Assembly (NCBI GenBank): GCA_032358255.1
Contig: JAULBX010018081.1
Coordinates: 156 to 64,155 of the forward strand
DNA from: Heterotrichella gracilis
Lineage: Eukaryota; Sar; Xanthophyceae; Tribonematales; Xanthonemataceae
DNA length: 64,000 bases
Direction: 5' to 3'
The notes under the pieces were generated by a model that worked only from the letters and a program-made list of their open reading frames with translations, did no database searches and was not told the origin of the DNA. A program made the position numbers and the translations under genes. Positions 22,956 through 36,200 of the stretch are shown piece by piece (within the stretch, counting starts at the first letter, position 1; every line of letters begins with the position of its first letter).

Positions 22956-25241
22956 TTAGCGTGAGCTACCCTCGTAGCCGTTGTAGCCAAACACATAATC
23001 CTCCCGCAACATCACAGTGTACGCTCCGGGATTCACTTCTGCATACTCCACCCCCAAGGACTCGAGCTGGTTTTCCACTGCAGGCTTGACCTTTGCTCCA
23101 TGCTCTGAGTGCTTCCCCCTCCCAGTGATGAAGTTTACCACCTTCATATCTGAAAAGGAAACAAATTGAATATAAGCACCAACTTGTATTTCAAACCAAA
23201 TCAAACTTTAAAGAATTTACCACAATCAACAAGCGTTCCATACCTGTCACTCTCAATACGGACAACTCTTTGATCGTCTTTTCCACTTTCTCCAACGCTT
23301 CGCCCACGTGCAACCCATGCAGATCCACAGTGGTGGTGGTGACATTATTCTTGTTCCTATGCACAAGAGAGCAATTCATTAGTCATTGGTGAAAATAACA
23401 ACATGTATAAGTCAAGATGGGGTTTCTGGTGGACTTTTTTCGCAGTCCACTTTTGCTTGCTTGCCACTCCAAAGCATACTATGCACGATCCTCTACAACT
23501 GGTAAACAATACCCTAAGGAAACGACCTTACAACCCTTAACACCAAGCATTTTGGCAAGAATGTCACTTACATTTTTTTATTGATCACGCTCTTTGCAAT
23601 CTCATTTGCTTCCTTTGCCTTGTTTTTGTACACAACAGCCTGCAACACCACACACCACACATGTGATACCACAACGAAAAGTCAAACATAAACAGTTGTC
23701 GTTCACATACAACAAAACATACCTGGCGTCTCAGCTTGTCACCATGGTCATGCCGGCCTTTTGCGTCTGCCTTGATGGCGTCGTCAAACATCTCCTTCGC
23801 CATCCTCTCAAACCTTTGTGCAGGTGCACGCACAGCCTGCGCCATACAGACAAAGTTTATCGGGAATGCAACTTTTGCTCACAAATAAATTAACTTATGG
23901 GCATATTTGCAAGCAATTTATGAACAATGTCCAACCTCCTACCTTATACACGTCTTGCTGTGGGTTGCCATGGTTGGGAGAGAAGCAGTTGATCAAGTGC
24001 GTGCGGTTGCGCGCACAAGCAATGGCATTTTCTTGGCGTGGGCAAACTGTTCTTGGGGATGGAGCCTTGTGGGTGGTGACGACAGTGGGGATGGGGACTG
24101 GGAGGGGAAGATTGGGTACTTGAGGTGGCGAGGCATGACCTAGGCGCTTGGTTACGCCCATTACCTTCAACTCTCGAGCGGCATCCACAAAGTTGTTGCC
24201 ATTCGCAACTAACACTGCTTCGAATATGTCACGGTCCCCCAGAAACAACTCACAAAGCGAGTTAATTGCGTTTTCAAACTCAATATTGACGTGCTCAATG
24301 GTCACGGTGGGTTGAGAAGCGGAAATTGCATTGCTGCCGTTCTCAAGCTTGAGGGCAAGCTGGCGGTCTGACTCGTAGGTTGCAGCTGCGTTCAACTCTC
24401 CTATCTCGACGCTCAAAAGCTCGCGAGCAAGAGAAAGGTCACCGAGACTAGCCTCCACCGCAGTGCGGATACAGATGTTCTCAATGCTAGGAAACTCGGA
24501 TTGCAGCGCCTGCACCTTGATTGCACTCTCCTCTGATAGCACAGTGTCTTTTGAGGCGAGGGACACATGATCTGGAGTACCCGAGTCTGACCATGCTTCC
24601 AGCTCGCACACTTCTGCTGTATCTTCATTGGAGCTCCCGCCTCCTGGCCTGTCCACCAAGGTGCTCAAGTGCTCCGCAGTGGCATTGGCATCTTCATTGC
24701 GCTGGCGATACACATCCAAGACCAAGCCCTTGTTGAGCTGAGGAAACATGGCAGACAGGTTGTCCACCACGCCCAATGGCTCCACTGAGTCTGGTGAGGT
24801 GTGAATTGTCGGGGGAGGTGTCCGCCTTGCATCCTTAGAGGGTAGCTGCTTTAACTGAAGCTGGTCCAGTGGCTTGGAAGGCACCGGCACGCGGATGCAT
24901 GCCTTGGGGCAGGATGTGTAGTCCCCAGTCCATTCCTTCCACCATGGCCTGGAGTGCCTTATGGGGTCATAAGGAACACGTTGCACTGGCGGTGAAGGTG
25001 GGGGAGACTTGGCAGGAGCTGGTGGTGGGGTGACAGGCTGCGGTGCACGCACAATCGCCAAGCTGCTAGGAAGGTAGAGCCCTGGACTGGGCAGTGGAGG
25101 CAGCTGGGGCTGGGGCGGATCGCTGGCCAATTTCAACAGCACATTGATGGACTCCTCTGAGCCATGCTTGGCAAACACCTGCTCCACCACTGAGGGAGCC
25201 AGCTGAGGGAAGGCCTGGCACAGGTTTTGAGTGGTACACAT
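22956..25241 (-). CDS. CUE / DUF1771 / Smr-domain protein
   Basis: Exons: 25241-23943, 23836-23723, 23639-23572, 23356-23244, 23149-22956; 595 aa, phases closed. The N terminus has a CUE-like ubiquitin-binding helix bundle (LCQAFPQLAPSVVEQVFAKH), and similar segments follow (LSAMFPQLNKGLVLDVYRQR and LCELFLGDRDIFEAVLVANG). Then comes DUF1771 (RMAKEMFDDAIKADAKGRHD through the Asn/Lys-rich helix of exon 3) and the Smr domain with VDLHGLHVGEALEKVE and the loop FITGRGKHSEHGAKVKPAVE. This order matches plant Smr proteins and the C terminus of NEDD4BP2; Smr domains in this group are linked to RNA or DNA nicking and ribosome quality control. The start at MCTTQNLCQ was chosen because the open frame upstream is Cys-rich and protein-unlike. 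Confidence 0.88.
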
Positions 25242-27220
25242 GCTGCCTGTATTTTGCCTGTGAAAGGGGCGAAGGGCGCAGCAGCAACAGTCAGTGGGAT
25301 CCAGCACCAAGGTATAGGCAGTCAGGATTGTCGAGGGTGCAAGTGAAGGAGGTTTGTGTTGGTAGGTGCGAACCGGGTGCCTTCAAAATCGAGGTACACA
25401 CGGAGGTGCACCTTCCAGATACGCAGGCAGATACCAAAACGCAGGGACCAGTGCAAGCGAGTGTAACGCAACCGTGAAAGTGTTGTAGAGCAGCAAAGTG
25501 TCCAAGCAGGAAGGGAATGTAGTCAAGGGGACACACGGCGCACGTTGACGTTCGGAAACACTGAGTTCGACCTGTCAGGTTCCCTGTCAACCGACAAGTT
25601 GCCCCCTGGCATACCGCCCGGCGAACTTCGCCACACGCCCGGCTGATTCGCAGCTCACGGGCTTCGGAATGGAGAAGGAACCGTTTTCACGAGGACCCGT
25701 GCACACGAGTTTCGTTGTAAGCAACCCTTCGGAAGGTTAACAGTCACTGTGGCGGGCAGTCTGCAGGACAGCACGCTGCAGTGTGGACGAGGAAACCAGC
25801 ACAAAGGTTGCCCAGACACAACCACTCAGGAGTGAAGGAGGTAACAGAGGGGGCAGAAAGGGGTTTCGGCTCGGGTGAAGGCGATCAGCGTTTGGGCGTA
25901 CCTTAGTGGGGCAGGTCTAGCACCTTCGTGGCGGTTACCGCCTTTACCGAGGGGCACCAACTTTCGCGTTCCGTGTCACACGGGCAGGGTCAAGACTCGG
26001 CAGCGTTTCAGGGTGGGGTAGCGTTCAGGACAAGAGGGTAGGTTGCTGGTAATCTGGACGATCTCACGGCTTTGTAGCTGGCGAGGCACGCCCAAAAAGC
26101 TGGGTGCCAGCTTCGTGTTTTTTGAAGGCCCATCAAGGAAACGGGGAGGAGATGACGCGGCCAAACTGGCCAGCTGTCCACAGTCGCTGAAAATCAGCTG
26201 CATTAAAAGTTTAAATAAAATGCAAGCTGTTTCAGCTTTCGAGTTGAAAAGTCCCTGCTGCTGCAGCAATGCTGTAGTGTGCAGCTGTCTCATGGCACGC
26301 TCAACGTCCAAATCCTTTTCTTGAGCTCTCCGGCGGCAAGTCTTGAGGGTTTCAAATCACCGCCACGCGCAGTTGCTGCAAGTCCAACAGGGCGAGCTGA
26401 TGCGCTCAAAGATTTTGGGAATCTTGAAGGTTTTCTTGCAAGTTGGGCTAGTGGTATTCCACAAGAGCCTGGTCTGCTCAGCCTATCCCGTTACAGTAGT
26501 TACCCTTTAACTTAACCTTAGGATTCGGGGTGGGTGGGGGCAGCACATGGGCATGGGTGCGCTGCTCAATAGAATACCGCAGCGCAGGGTAGCCTGCTCC
26601 CTAAAGGCAACACTGTTTAAGGTGTAGCACAACAAAAGCCAGCAGGAAAAAACTAAAGCAGTCCATTATGTGTGCGGTATGCATGGTTGTGCTCCATCTT
26701 GTTGAAAGTGACAAAACAAGCGGTGCCCAGCAAATAGGACAGGCTGTGGGCGCCCACCAGTGCATGAGAGTTTTAAGAAAATCACAAGCAACGCCCCAAA
26801 CGAGTACTGTACAAGGAGATAGTATCTCAGCAAAACATCGAAAGGAAAAAGCTGGAAAAGCCTCTGGAGGTGGTGTTGCCCCAAGGCCCTGGACGCTGTG
26901 CAGTCTGAAACCGTGACACCGCCAAACTGTACCATTTAAGAGGTAAATAGTCTGCCTGCTGGTAGCTCCAATAGCAAATAACCTACCGAAATATTTTGGT
27001 ACACAGGCCGCCTCCACAACCCTATTTGGTCAGCACAAGGTGCCCCACCCCCACCCCTCCAGGGTCGCCTCCGAATGGCAGGTCCCCATTACCGCCGCCT
27101 TTGAAGGGTAATAAGATAGTAAAAAACCTCTTATTTATTATCTTATTACTCGCGGGCTTTGTAAGCACAGAGGGCAGCAGCGCGTGGTGCCCCCTGCTCC
27201 ACCCAAAGCCCTGGCGGTGC
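25242..27220. other. Intergenic: Smr promoter and SET/RS 3' region
   Basis: The region holds the Smr gene 5' side and the 3' end of the SET/RS gene, both minus strand. Open frames at 26601-27017 (-) and 26043-26515 lack family features. At 27108-27149 an 11-bp inverted repeat (GTAATAAGATA and its complement) encloses an A/T-rich loop just past the SET/RS stop and may act in 3'-end formation or be a small foldback. Confidence 0.45.
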
Positions 27221-30200
27221 CTACTTCTTGGCAGTGTTGAGGAACATGCCGCCGTGTTCCTTCACCACAGCGTTCCTGCAGGTGGGGGGCCAGCATGGGG
27301 TCACGGGAGAAAAAGGATTCAGTGTCGCCCTATGGTGGGACGACATGGGGCACAGCTGGACACGTTGTGTTGGTGTATGGTTGTGGGGGGTGCGGGGATT
27401 CACAACTGCAACTTTGCCAGGGGAATGCACCCTGGGTGATAGCTGGTGTTCATTGTAATGCGCTACCAACCCCCGCCAACCGGATGTGCTCCGTGCAGCA
27501 CGCTGAAAATCATGCCAAACCCCTGAGCTCACCGCTCTTCCACCAACCCCTACCTGCTCCCCAGGGATGGTCCTGCTACCAATCGGTCTATGTTTCTGGC
27601 ATAATCCTCCAGCTTGGGCCCCACAGGCCGCAGCTCCGGCAGGGTTTTCGCCCTTGGCTCAGGAAGGGTTTTGGCCTTGGGCGCCGCATCCGCCGCCGTG
27701 CCCCCACCGCCTTGCGAACCCTGCGCAGGAGCAGCTGGCGGGCGTACCCTAGCCAAGGGTCTGGGGTGGGCGCTGCCGCTGGCTGCCCCCAAGTTCACCG
27801 CATGCCTTAAGGAACCCTCAGGGTTAGGTGGCCGCCCCACCCCGCCAAAGGTGCTGCTGCGGGGGAGGGCCTCCTGCCCAGGGCCATGGGTGGAGCCGCT
27901 GGGGGGAGCCTCCTGCCCAAAGCAAAAGCCAGAGGTGGTGGGCGGCGGCAGCGGCCTTCCCCCGTTCCATCGCGGACCATGGCTGGGGACGAGTGCGCTG
28001 CTCTCCCCATTGTTCGCCCCTTTCTTTGCCTCCGATGCGGTCGCCGGGGCATGACCCCAGCCTCCGGGCTTCCAGGGAGCGGCGCTGGCCTGGCTGAAGG
28101 AGGAGGGTGGGGGGGGCAGGGGCCTGGGCCCAAAGTCAAATGGGCGGGGTGGGGGGGTTGGCGACAGGTGCGGGGGCAACTTGGAGGAGGGCGGCGGGGC
28201 GGTGAATCCACCCCATGCAAAAGCAGATGGGCCCGCGGTCGACTGGTAAACATGGGGGCGCATGGGGCCTGGATGGTTGGGCGGGGGCATTGCCGTATGG
28301 GGAGGTCGGCTGAAGGCGGGAGGCGGCGCGGGTGGGTAGTATGGGCTCCTTCCAAATGTGCTGCCGGGCTGCTGCTTAGTAGCCCAACCAGGCAGCACCT
28401 CCTTGGGGGCCTCATAGGGGGCTGTGCCTGCAGGAGGTTGTGGTCAGGGTTTAGAGTGCCGTGTGCCAGTTTTCCAGCTCAGGGTTTAGGCTGCCATGTG
28501 CCAATTATCAGTGTGGCAGTGGAAGGCATATGCAGCATGGTGTAAGAAAGTGCGCCTGCACTTGTTGCACATGGCGCTGCGACATGCGGAAGTGCCAAAA
28601 GGGACGGTGGCTGGCTCATGGATCTACAAGAGGTACCCTTACACATTCCAGCCCAACAAGATGGATGCTGCTCTGGCTGCCTGCTGCATTATGCAAGTAC
28701 CTAGAAACCTTCCCCTCCCCACAACTCACCCATGCTGGCCTGCTGGGGCTTTGACGATCCACCCTCCCCTGGTGCGGTCCCCGTGCCACCACCCACCGCC
28801 CCCTCAGGAGCAGCACCAGCCGCCACATGGGGAGCAGGGGCATCAGCCGCCAGGGCAACGGGAACCACAGTTTCCTCCTTGGCCTGGCCCTTCTCATCCA
28901 ACCGCCTCAGCTGGGCTTGGGTGGCCTCCACAATCGCTGGGTTGTCCTTGCACCTGCGCAGGGTTTTCAACAGCTCCACCCGCAGCTTGTCATCCCCACG
29001 CAGGCTGTCCCCGGGATGCTCCCCCCTGGCCTCCCGCCGCCGCTTGTGCTGCGGGCGCCCCCCAGAGCTGCTGCTGGTGGAGGCCGACTCGCAGGGGGAG
29101 CGCGACAGGGATGAAGAACGGGAGCGGGAGGGGCGGCGCGCGCGCCGAGCGGCGTCCCGCTCGCCGGCGGTGAGCTGGCGGCGCGGCGGGGACATGTGGC
29201 GGTGGCTACCCCTGCTGCGCCGGTCGCCGCTGCGGTGGTCCCCACCGCGGCGCGCGTCCCGGCGGTGCACCGGGAATTTGGAGCGGGAAAAGGCTCGGCG
29301 GCCATCCCCGCCGCGGCGCGCATCCCGGCGGGGGCCTGGGGACAGGGAGGGGGACGGCAATCGGCGGTCCTCCCGGCGCATCGCAGGGGATTGGGAGCGG
29401 GGCAGCGGTCGGCGGGTATCCCCACCGCGGTGCGCATCCTGGCGATACGCTGGGGACGGGGAGCGGGATGGAGGTCCGCGGCTGTCCCCGCCGCGGCGGC
29501 CATCCCGGCGGTGCGCTGGGGATGGCGATCGGCGCCTGGGTGCGGACGAGGGCCAGCTGTGGTCCCGGCCCTGCTGCGGTGCTGTGCCTGCACACTCCAG
29601 CCAAGCTTAGCAGTCACCCTTGCACCACTGGCGCCAACCAGCTATGTGTTTGCAAGGCAATCCTGGATGCCTACATCTCCAAAGACATTGCAACCACACG
29701 AACATTGAGCGCAAATCAGGTAGTCTACTATATGTACTTGTGTTGACCCAGACCATTAAAAGTGTACTTGGAGCTTGCTGGAACTCGCATCCCTCCCCCT
29801 TGCAAAACCACCCGTACCTGAGGCCACACGCTCCCCTTGCCGCCTGTTGGATGAGACCACCCGATCCAGCCGCACGTCACCACCGCGCCCATCCCCATCC
29901 ACTGACGGCAGCCGCGCCCCCCCCACAGTGCCGTGGAACGACACCGACGCCACATGCTCCAAGCCAGGCAAGCCTCGGGGTGAGCCCAGCTGCTCCACCA
30001 CGTGCCCAGTGGCACTGGCCCCTGCCCCGCCCCTCCTGCCCGCACCGTCCGAGCCATGGTTGCCGCCCGATGACAGGCCTGCAGCAGACCGTGTTAACAT
30101 GTGAATAAACAGAAACAAAAGAAATCAAGGGAAATAAATAACCAAAAACAAAGGAAATAAAGGGGAAAAGTGCACAGAGGCGGGGTGTGGGAGGCGGAAT

Positions 30201-33200
30201 CTGGCTTGCACCAGAGCAGGACTATCTACTCCATTTGACACAATGTTTGCTTGTTTGATCCCTGTGAGATTAAGAGAATCCACATGCTTGATTGAAACAA
30301 ACTCCATCGTGAGCATCACAATCCACACCAGTCAGTAAGCGCCAGCCCAGGCTGGGGGCACACACTGGCATATAATATACTGACATATGATATACTGACA
30401 TATGATATACTGGCATATATGTCACCCACCTCCAGCGCGCGAGTGCTTGGCGCTTGCTTGCTTGCTGGGCTGCCAGGGGTGTGGCGGCAGTGGCTGCGTC
30501 TCCCCGGTGATCAAGGGGCCAGTGAGGGCAGTCCAGCTGTCATCTGCGGCGCGAGGAAATGGGAGAAAACAAACCCTAACAAATCCCTAACATTAGGGTC
30601 GGCGTAGCTGTCCACTGCAGGGCGGGGATGGACGGGGGTCAGAAAACCCTGACAACCCTAACCAAACCCTATTAAGGCTGGCGTAGCTGTCAATTGCAGC
30701 ATGGGAAAGGTAAGCGTCATAAAACCCTCGAGGGATCCCTAACCACCGTGGCATATGGACTGTGATGCGCACCAGACATCACAGCCTGGCACCAAAAACA
30801 GGAAATTGACTGGTCAATGAGATTAGGATCATTGTATATTATAGGTACCCCACCCACAACACTTAAGCTTTTATTGCTCCTCCGGCACTCTCCCATGCAC
30901 CATCGCACCTGAGTCATCCTGGGCTTCCCGCATGGCCTGACACACAGCCTGCACCTGATCGGCACTCAGGCTGCCGAAACCCTAAACTCTGACTGAACCG
31001 CACACAAGTAACGCCAATACCCAGGACACTCACCAGGGGCAGAATTTGATACATCTGTTCTCACACCTTCAGTACTAACCCCCCATTCCTGCATACCTGA
31101 GTAGTCCTGGCCTTCCCGCACGGCCTGCCGCACAGCCTGCACCTGATCGGCACTCAGGCTGACAAAGACCCGCCACGTGTCACCATCCCGCATGGCGCGG
31201 ATCTCCTCATCCACATGCGAATCCTCCCCTGCCACGGAAGCTCCCTCGCCCCCGCTGCCCAGGCTAAACCCTTGGTCAGGGTTGGCAGCAGCCGGCTCCT
31301 CCACAACCCTGCAGCAGCATGTCAGTCATACACGCCGTTGCAGATCCTAGGACCTCAACCCCATGCCAGTGACACACGCGGCGGAAACCCTAGACCCTAC
31401 ACCCCAGCCACACAAACCATTGCACACCCTCGACTATACATGGGTCCACAAGCATGAATATTATGCGCCCCCAGAGGGCTGGGCACAGCAAAACCCTCAA
31501 TAGGGTACGTCAGCATCTTGACCCACTTAGTTAATGAGTTAGGTACATGCATTCCAGCAGTACAGCCAGCTTAGCAGTCAGTTTTGCACATGCGGCGCCA
31601 CGCATCTCGACCCACTTACCCCATCCTCAAAGCCGGTATGCACTTTTCACAGCCAGCACCCCCGCACCACCACACACAAACCCGTACAGGTACCCCCCCG
31701 CTCCTCCTCCCCCATACCACCCTGCGCACCTCAACCTTGACAGCCCCTTTGCAACATCCCCCTTGCCCCCTAGATCACATGGCCCAGTCTTTGACCTGCG
31801 TGTAGGGAGCACCGCTGAAGCCCCAGATTGGGCGGGGCCAACCTAGCGCACAACACAAACCCTGCGTTAGGGTATTGGTAGCCTTCTCGGGCTGCGGTGG
31901 GGTTTCATCCCGAGTGGCGCCAACCCAGGTTGCAACCCAAACCCTGCATTAGGGTTCTGCACAGGGTGCCATTCTAGCGCACGTCATCATGCATCCGATA
32001 CACGCGGATGGACGCATGCCCAATAAAAGGAACATGAATTCACCCTACAACTTATGTTCAAAGCCACGTAGAAAGGAAGAAAGAAATGGGACGCAGGGAG
32101 TTAGGCGGAGTTAAGCGGAGTTAGGGGGGCACTGGCTCATGTACTCGTCTTTGCTACACGGAGCCATTTTCCCAAGAGGCAATGTTTGCAGATCTGGCAT
32201 TTGGGGTCCAATCTCATAGAATAGTGCGTAGGCTTGAGGTTCCTCAACTCAAAAGATCCATGTTTCTAGGGCTTCCAGGCCTGTGTTCAACCCTCACCTG
32301 CCCCCCTCCCGTGGTTGTGCCTGCCGGCTCACTTGCCAGTGCTTGAGCCAGGCCCTGCACGCACACAGCGTAGGGTCAGTGTGTAGGGTAATGATGAGAA
32401 CGGTAGACTCTTGGATGTCACTATCCCAAGCTGCTAAACACGTTTTTTTTTAAATTAAATGTGTACAAGCTGCATGCAAGCTCAGTAAAAGTCGGTCATA
32501 TGACAATGGCATATAAAGCCCTTCCAGCACACCATCTGCATGTAAAGTCATGGGGCAGGAAACCCACTACTCTAGGATATCAGACCCATTTTATTGACAC
32601 ATTTTATTTGCGCAAACGACAATGACTTGGCGATGGGTGATTTAGCTGCATTGACACCCCCGGTGCAGAGATGGTTAAAGCAGTGGCAGGACAGGGCTGG
32701 TTGGCGCAAGGCATGAGGGACTGACTGCTAATCTGGCTGTATTGCTGGAACGCGTGTACATAAGTGAACAAGGACAAAGCCCTGGCTCCCCTTTCCCCCT
32801 CCCATATTGTGCACCTCACCCCACCCCCCGCCTCTTCAGCGCACCCCCCCGCCACCCCCCTCTCTCTCCGCTCACCTGCTTGTGCGTGGCCACATGCCCC
32901 CATGAAATCCGGATCTGATTCCAGTAGTGGAAGCTGTATGGGTAGCCAAGGGACTCTCCTGCGTTCAAGGGGAGTGGTCAGGGTTTCCAGCTGGGGTTTG
33001 CAGGGTTTCCACTGCACTGCGCTGTCCAAGTCGGAATAGTTAGGGCCTGCAGCTAGAATTTGTCCAGTGCAGGGTTTGCAGCAGGGTTTTGAGGGCTTCC
33101 AGGGGTGCGTCAGTACAACGAAACAAAATAAAAAAGGAGTCAGAAAATGATGAAACGTCGCGGCCCCTTATGGGGCATAGGCAACTCCCGGGTGGAGGAG

Positions 33201-36200
33201 TTCCCAATCCCCGGGACTGCGTGCAAAGCGCAACTCTTGCTCACACTGCAGCTAAAGGAGGTACAGGGATCCCCAGCAACCCATGGGGTGTGTCACCACT
33301 GGTTCCCCACCCACCTCTATCCAACCCACCCGCTGCTGCCACCAGATTCCCCACCACCACCGCCGCCGGACGCAATGCCCCTGGTTGCCACCATAGCTTG
33401 TAACACCGCCCCCCTACCTACCCCCCAACACCCCCCACCCCATCACCCACCTGGCACAATGTCCCTGGCGGCCACTATACACTTAAGCTAGCTCCCCCCC
33501 TACCCCCACACCCACCACCACCCACCTGGCAGGATGTCCCTGGTTGCCATCATAACCTGGAAGGCCCACTTACCACCTCCCCCACCCCCCACCGTAAGGT
33601 ACCTGTCCCCCACCCCCCACCCACCTGGCAGGATGTCCCTGGTAGCCACCATGACCTGGAAGGGCCACCACCCCACCGCCACCTCCAGCAGCGCGCAGTT
33701 GCCAATGTGGGAGAAGTAGGCGCTCTTGCGGGGGCAGTCCAGGTCAATCACGTTGGGGTCGTTGATCTTGCCACTGATGGTGCCGTAGCTGGGGGCGCCT
33801 ACGGGGACCAGATTTTGAATTTCTTTCCTTTTCTTATGAATAAAAATGATATACTTTCTTTTCTCTTTTATCTTGCCACTGATGGTGCCGTAGCTGGGGG
33901 CGCCTACGGGGACCAGTTTTTAAATTTCTTTTCTTTTCGTATGAATAAAAATAATATACTTTCTTTTCTCTTTTATCTTGCCACTGATGGTGCCGTAGCT
34001 GGGGGCGCCTGCGGTGGTGGGTGGGGGTTGGTGGGTGGGGGGCCCTTATCTTCCCACCCCTAGGGTTTTACTTGGGGGGGGGGATTGTTACTTAATTACA
34101 GGAATTTTACAGGAATTTTGAGACAGTCATGAGGGAGCCAACCCGGGCTCATTATACTGTTTTTTCCGGGGATCATTTTCTTTTCTTGCGAACCGTTGTT
34201 TTTGCATGTGAGCGCGCATTGCTCTGCACACCTCCGCTGCAGGGATGCTGCCCCTGTCCCAGCGTGTAGTCTATGCCTTTCTGAGCCGCGACGGGTACAT
34301 TATTATTCTAATTCTAATTCTAATTCCCACCCCACCTGACAGGTACAGCGTGAAGTCCAAATGTCCAGGTCATGGGTAATGTCCCTAGCCAGTCCCTCCC
34401 CTTCCTCACAACCCTCCTCCTTGTTCACCATCACCCACCACCGCCACCCACCCACCACTAGCCACCACCACCACCCCAGCCACCCCACCTGACAGGTACA
34501 GCGTTAAGTCGATGATGTCCAGCGCATGGGTAATGTCCCTAGCCAGTCCCTCCCCTTCCTCACAACCCTCCTCTTTGTTCACCATCACCCACCACCGCCA
34601 CCCACCCACCACTAGCCACCGCCACCACCCCACCCACCCCACCTGACAGGTACAGCGTGAAGCCGATGATGTCCAGCGCATGGGTAATGTCCCTGGCCAG
34701 TACCTCCCCCTCCTCAAACCCTCCGCCACTGCCCACCACCACTGCCACCAACCACTGCCCACCACTGCCGACCACCGTCACCACCCCACCCACCCCACCT
34801 GACAGGTACAGCGTGAAGTCCATGATGTCCAGCGCATGCGCAATGTCCTCAGCCAGCTCCTCCCCCTCTTGGAACCCCTCTTCCTTGTTGGTGAACATGA
34901 ACTCGGTGGCAAACTCATCAATCAGCACCTCCCACTCAAAGCTGTTTTTGCCGTGGCGGGCAGCAAACGCGCGGTGCTCCCTGGGATTGCAGGTGGGGAT
35001 GGGGTGGAGGGCGAAGGTGGGGGTGGGATGGGTGGTGGGAAGGGGATGGGTGAGTAAGGTGGTGCTGGGTGGTGGGGTTTGTGATGGGGTAGGTGGTGAG
35101 GTGTGGGGTGGGGTGGGGCACAAAGTTGATTTTGAGTTGAGACCCTACACGGGGCCCTACACGACCCTACACGTGGTGGGTGGGGTGGGGCACACGATTG
35201 AGTTGAGTTGAGTTGAGACCCTACACGGTACCCGGCCGCATCCAACGCACACAGTGTCGAGCATTGAATACATACACATACACATGCGTTCCACCAATGC
35301 AGCCATGTCAACAGGCAGCCTTGCACATGCGGCGCCAACCAGCTGTATATTGCCAGGCCTTCTACCGTTTTGTGGACATGCACAACATCTAGATCCTTGG
35401 TCACAAGCAGAGGGCCCCCTGTGGCACAAATGTAAGCAACCAACAGTAATATGAGGTTTAGGGTGATAAGAGTGTAGAGCAATAGGGTTTGCGTTCACAT
35501 TCGCGCCCTCCGCCTAAAGCACAAAGGTTGTGCATCATGCTTCAGGGTAGGAAGGGTTTCCTTTAGGGTCTTGAGGGACCTCCAAACCAGATGGAGGTCC
35601 CTGTGCTGTTTCGGGATCAGGGTTTAGGGTTTAGGGTTTAGGGTTTTGCACCTACCTGAGTGCCTTCCAGTCCCGGTCCACCAGAAAGAGGCCCCCGTAC
35701 ATATCGATGACCTCTCCTCTCTTGATCGTCCTCCCCTTGTTGCGCAACCCATGCTGGCCCCGCAGCCCTACCCTAGGGTCGTCGGGGCCCACCTCGTACA
35801 CCTCCAAACCCCCGTGAGGGTCGAGGGTTTCTGGCAGCTTATCGACATCGATGGGAGGGAACTTTCCCTTCACGCGCTTGGCGTTCACCGCCCTGAACGA
35901 TCCAGGGGGAAAGGGGAATGAGGGAGGTGTGGGGAGGGGGTGGAGGGAGAGGTGCGTGCAGACGCGTGATAGGGAACTGCGGTGTCCGGGAGCTGCCTGA
36001 CTTTTCCAAACTGCGGCGGGCTACTCGTCATTTCCTAACTGTTGTGTTTAATGCTTGACCTCACTGGCATGTAGAATTTATGGCCTCCAGTTTCAGGCCC
36101 AGGGCCACATGGGCTGCCCTTGTCATTAAGGACCTGCAGGCTTAAACCATCCAAAAGTGGTACAAGCAATGTCAGGACAGAAATGTGTGGCGCAAGCTTG

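Larger units (their letters stand above)
29590..35345 (+). repeat. Dispersed intronic repeat, three copies in SET/RS gene
   Basis: Three introns carry a similar segment of about 50 bp at 29597-29650, 31551-31605 and 35287-35345. The shared cores are GCTTAGCAGTCA (first two), TTGCACATGCGGCGCCA (last two) and GGCGCCAACCAGCT (first and third). A shorter relative (TACCAGCAGTACAGC) is at 51925. Family and ends are undefined. Confidence 0.5.

Noticed and set aside
28496-28700. Plus-strand peptide-like frame within a SET/RS intron
   Set aside because: It reads smoothly for about 65 residues but has no recognisable family and no flanking exons; too weak to annotate.
28732-29610. Long plus-strand open frame (292 codons)
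   Set aside because: It is the antisense of the RS-repeat exon; GC-rich arginine codons leave the opposite strand free of stops.
34296-35120. CRISPR-like array
   Set aside because: The regular 153-bp repeats are exon duplications in a eukaryotic gene, with repeat and spacer sizes wrong for CRISPR.
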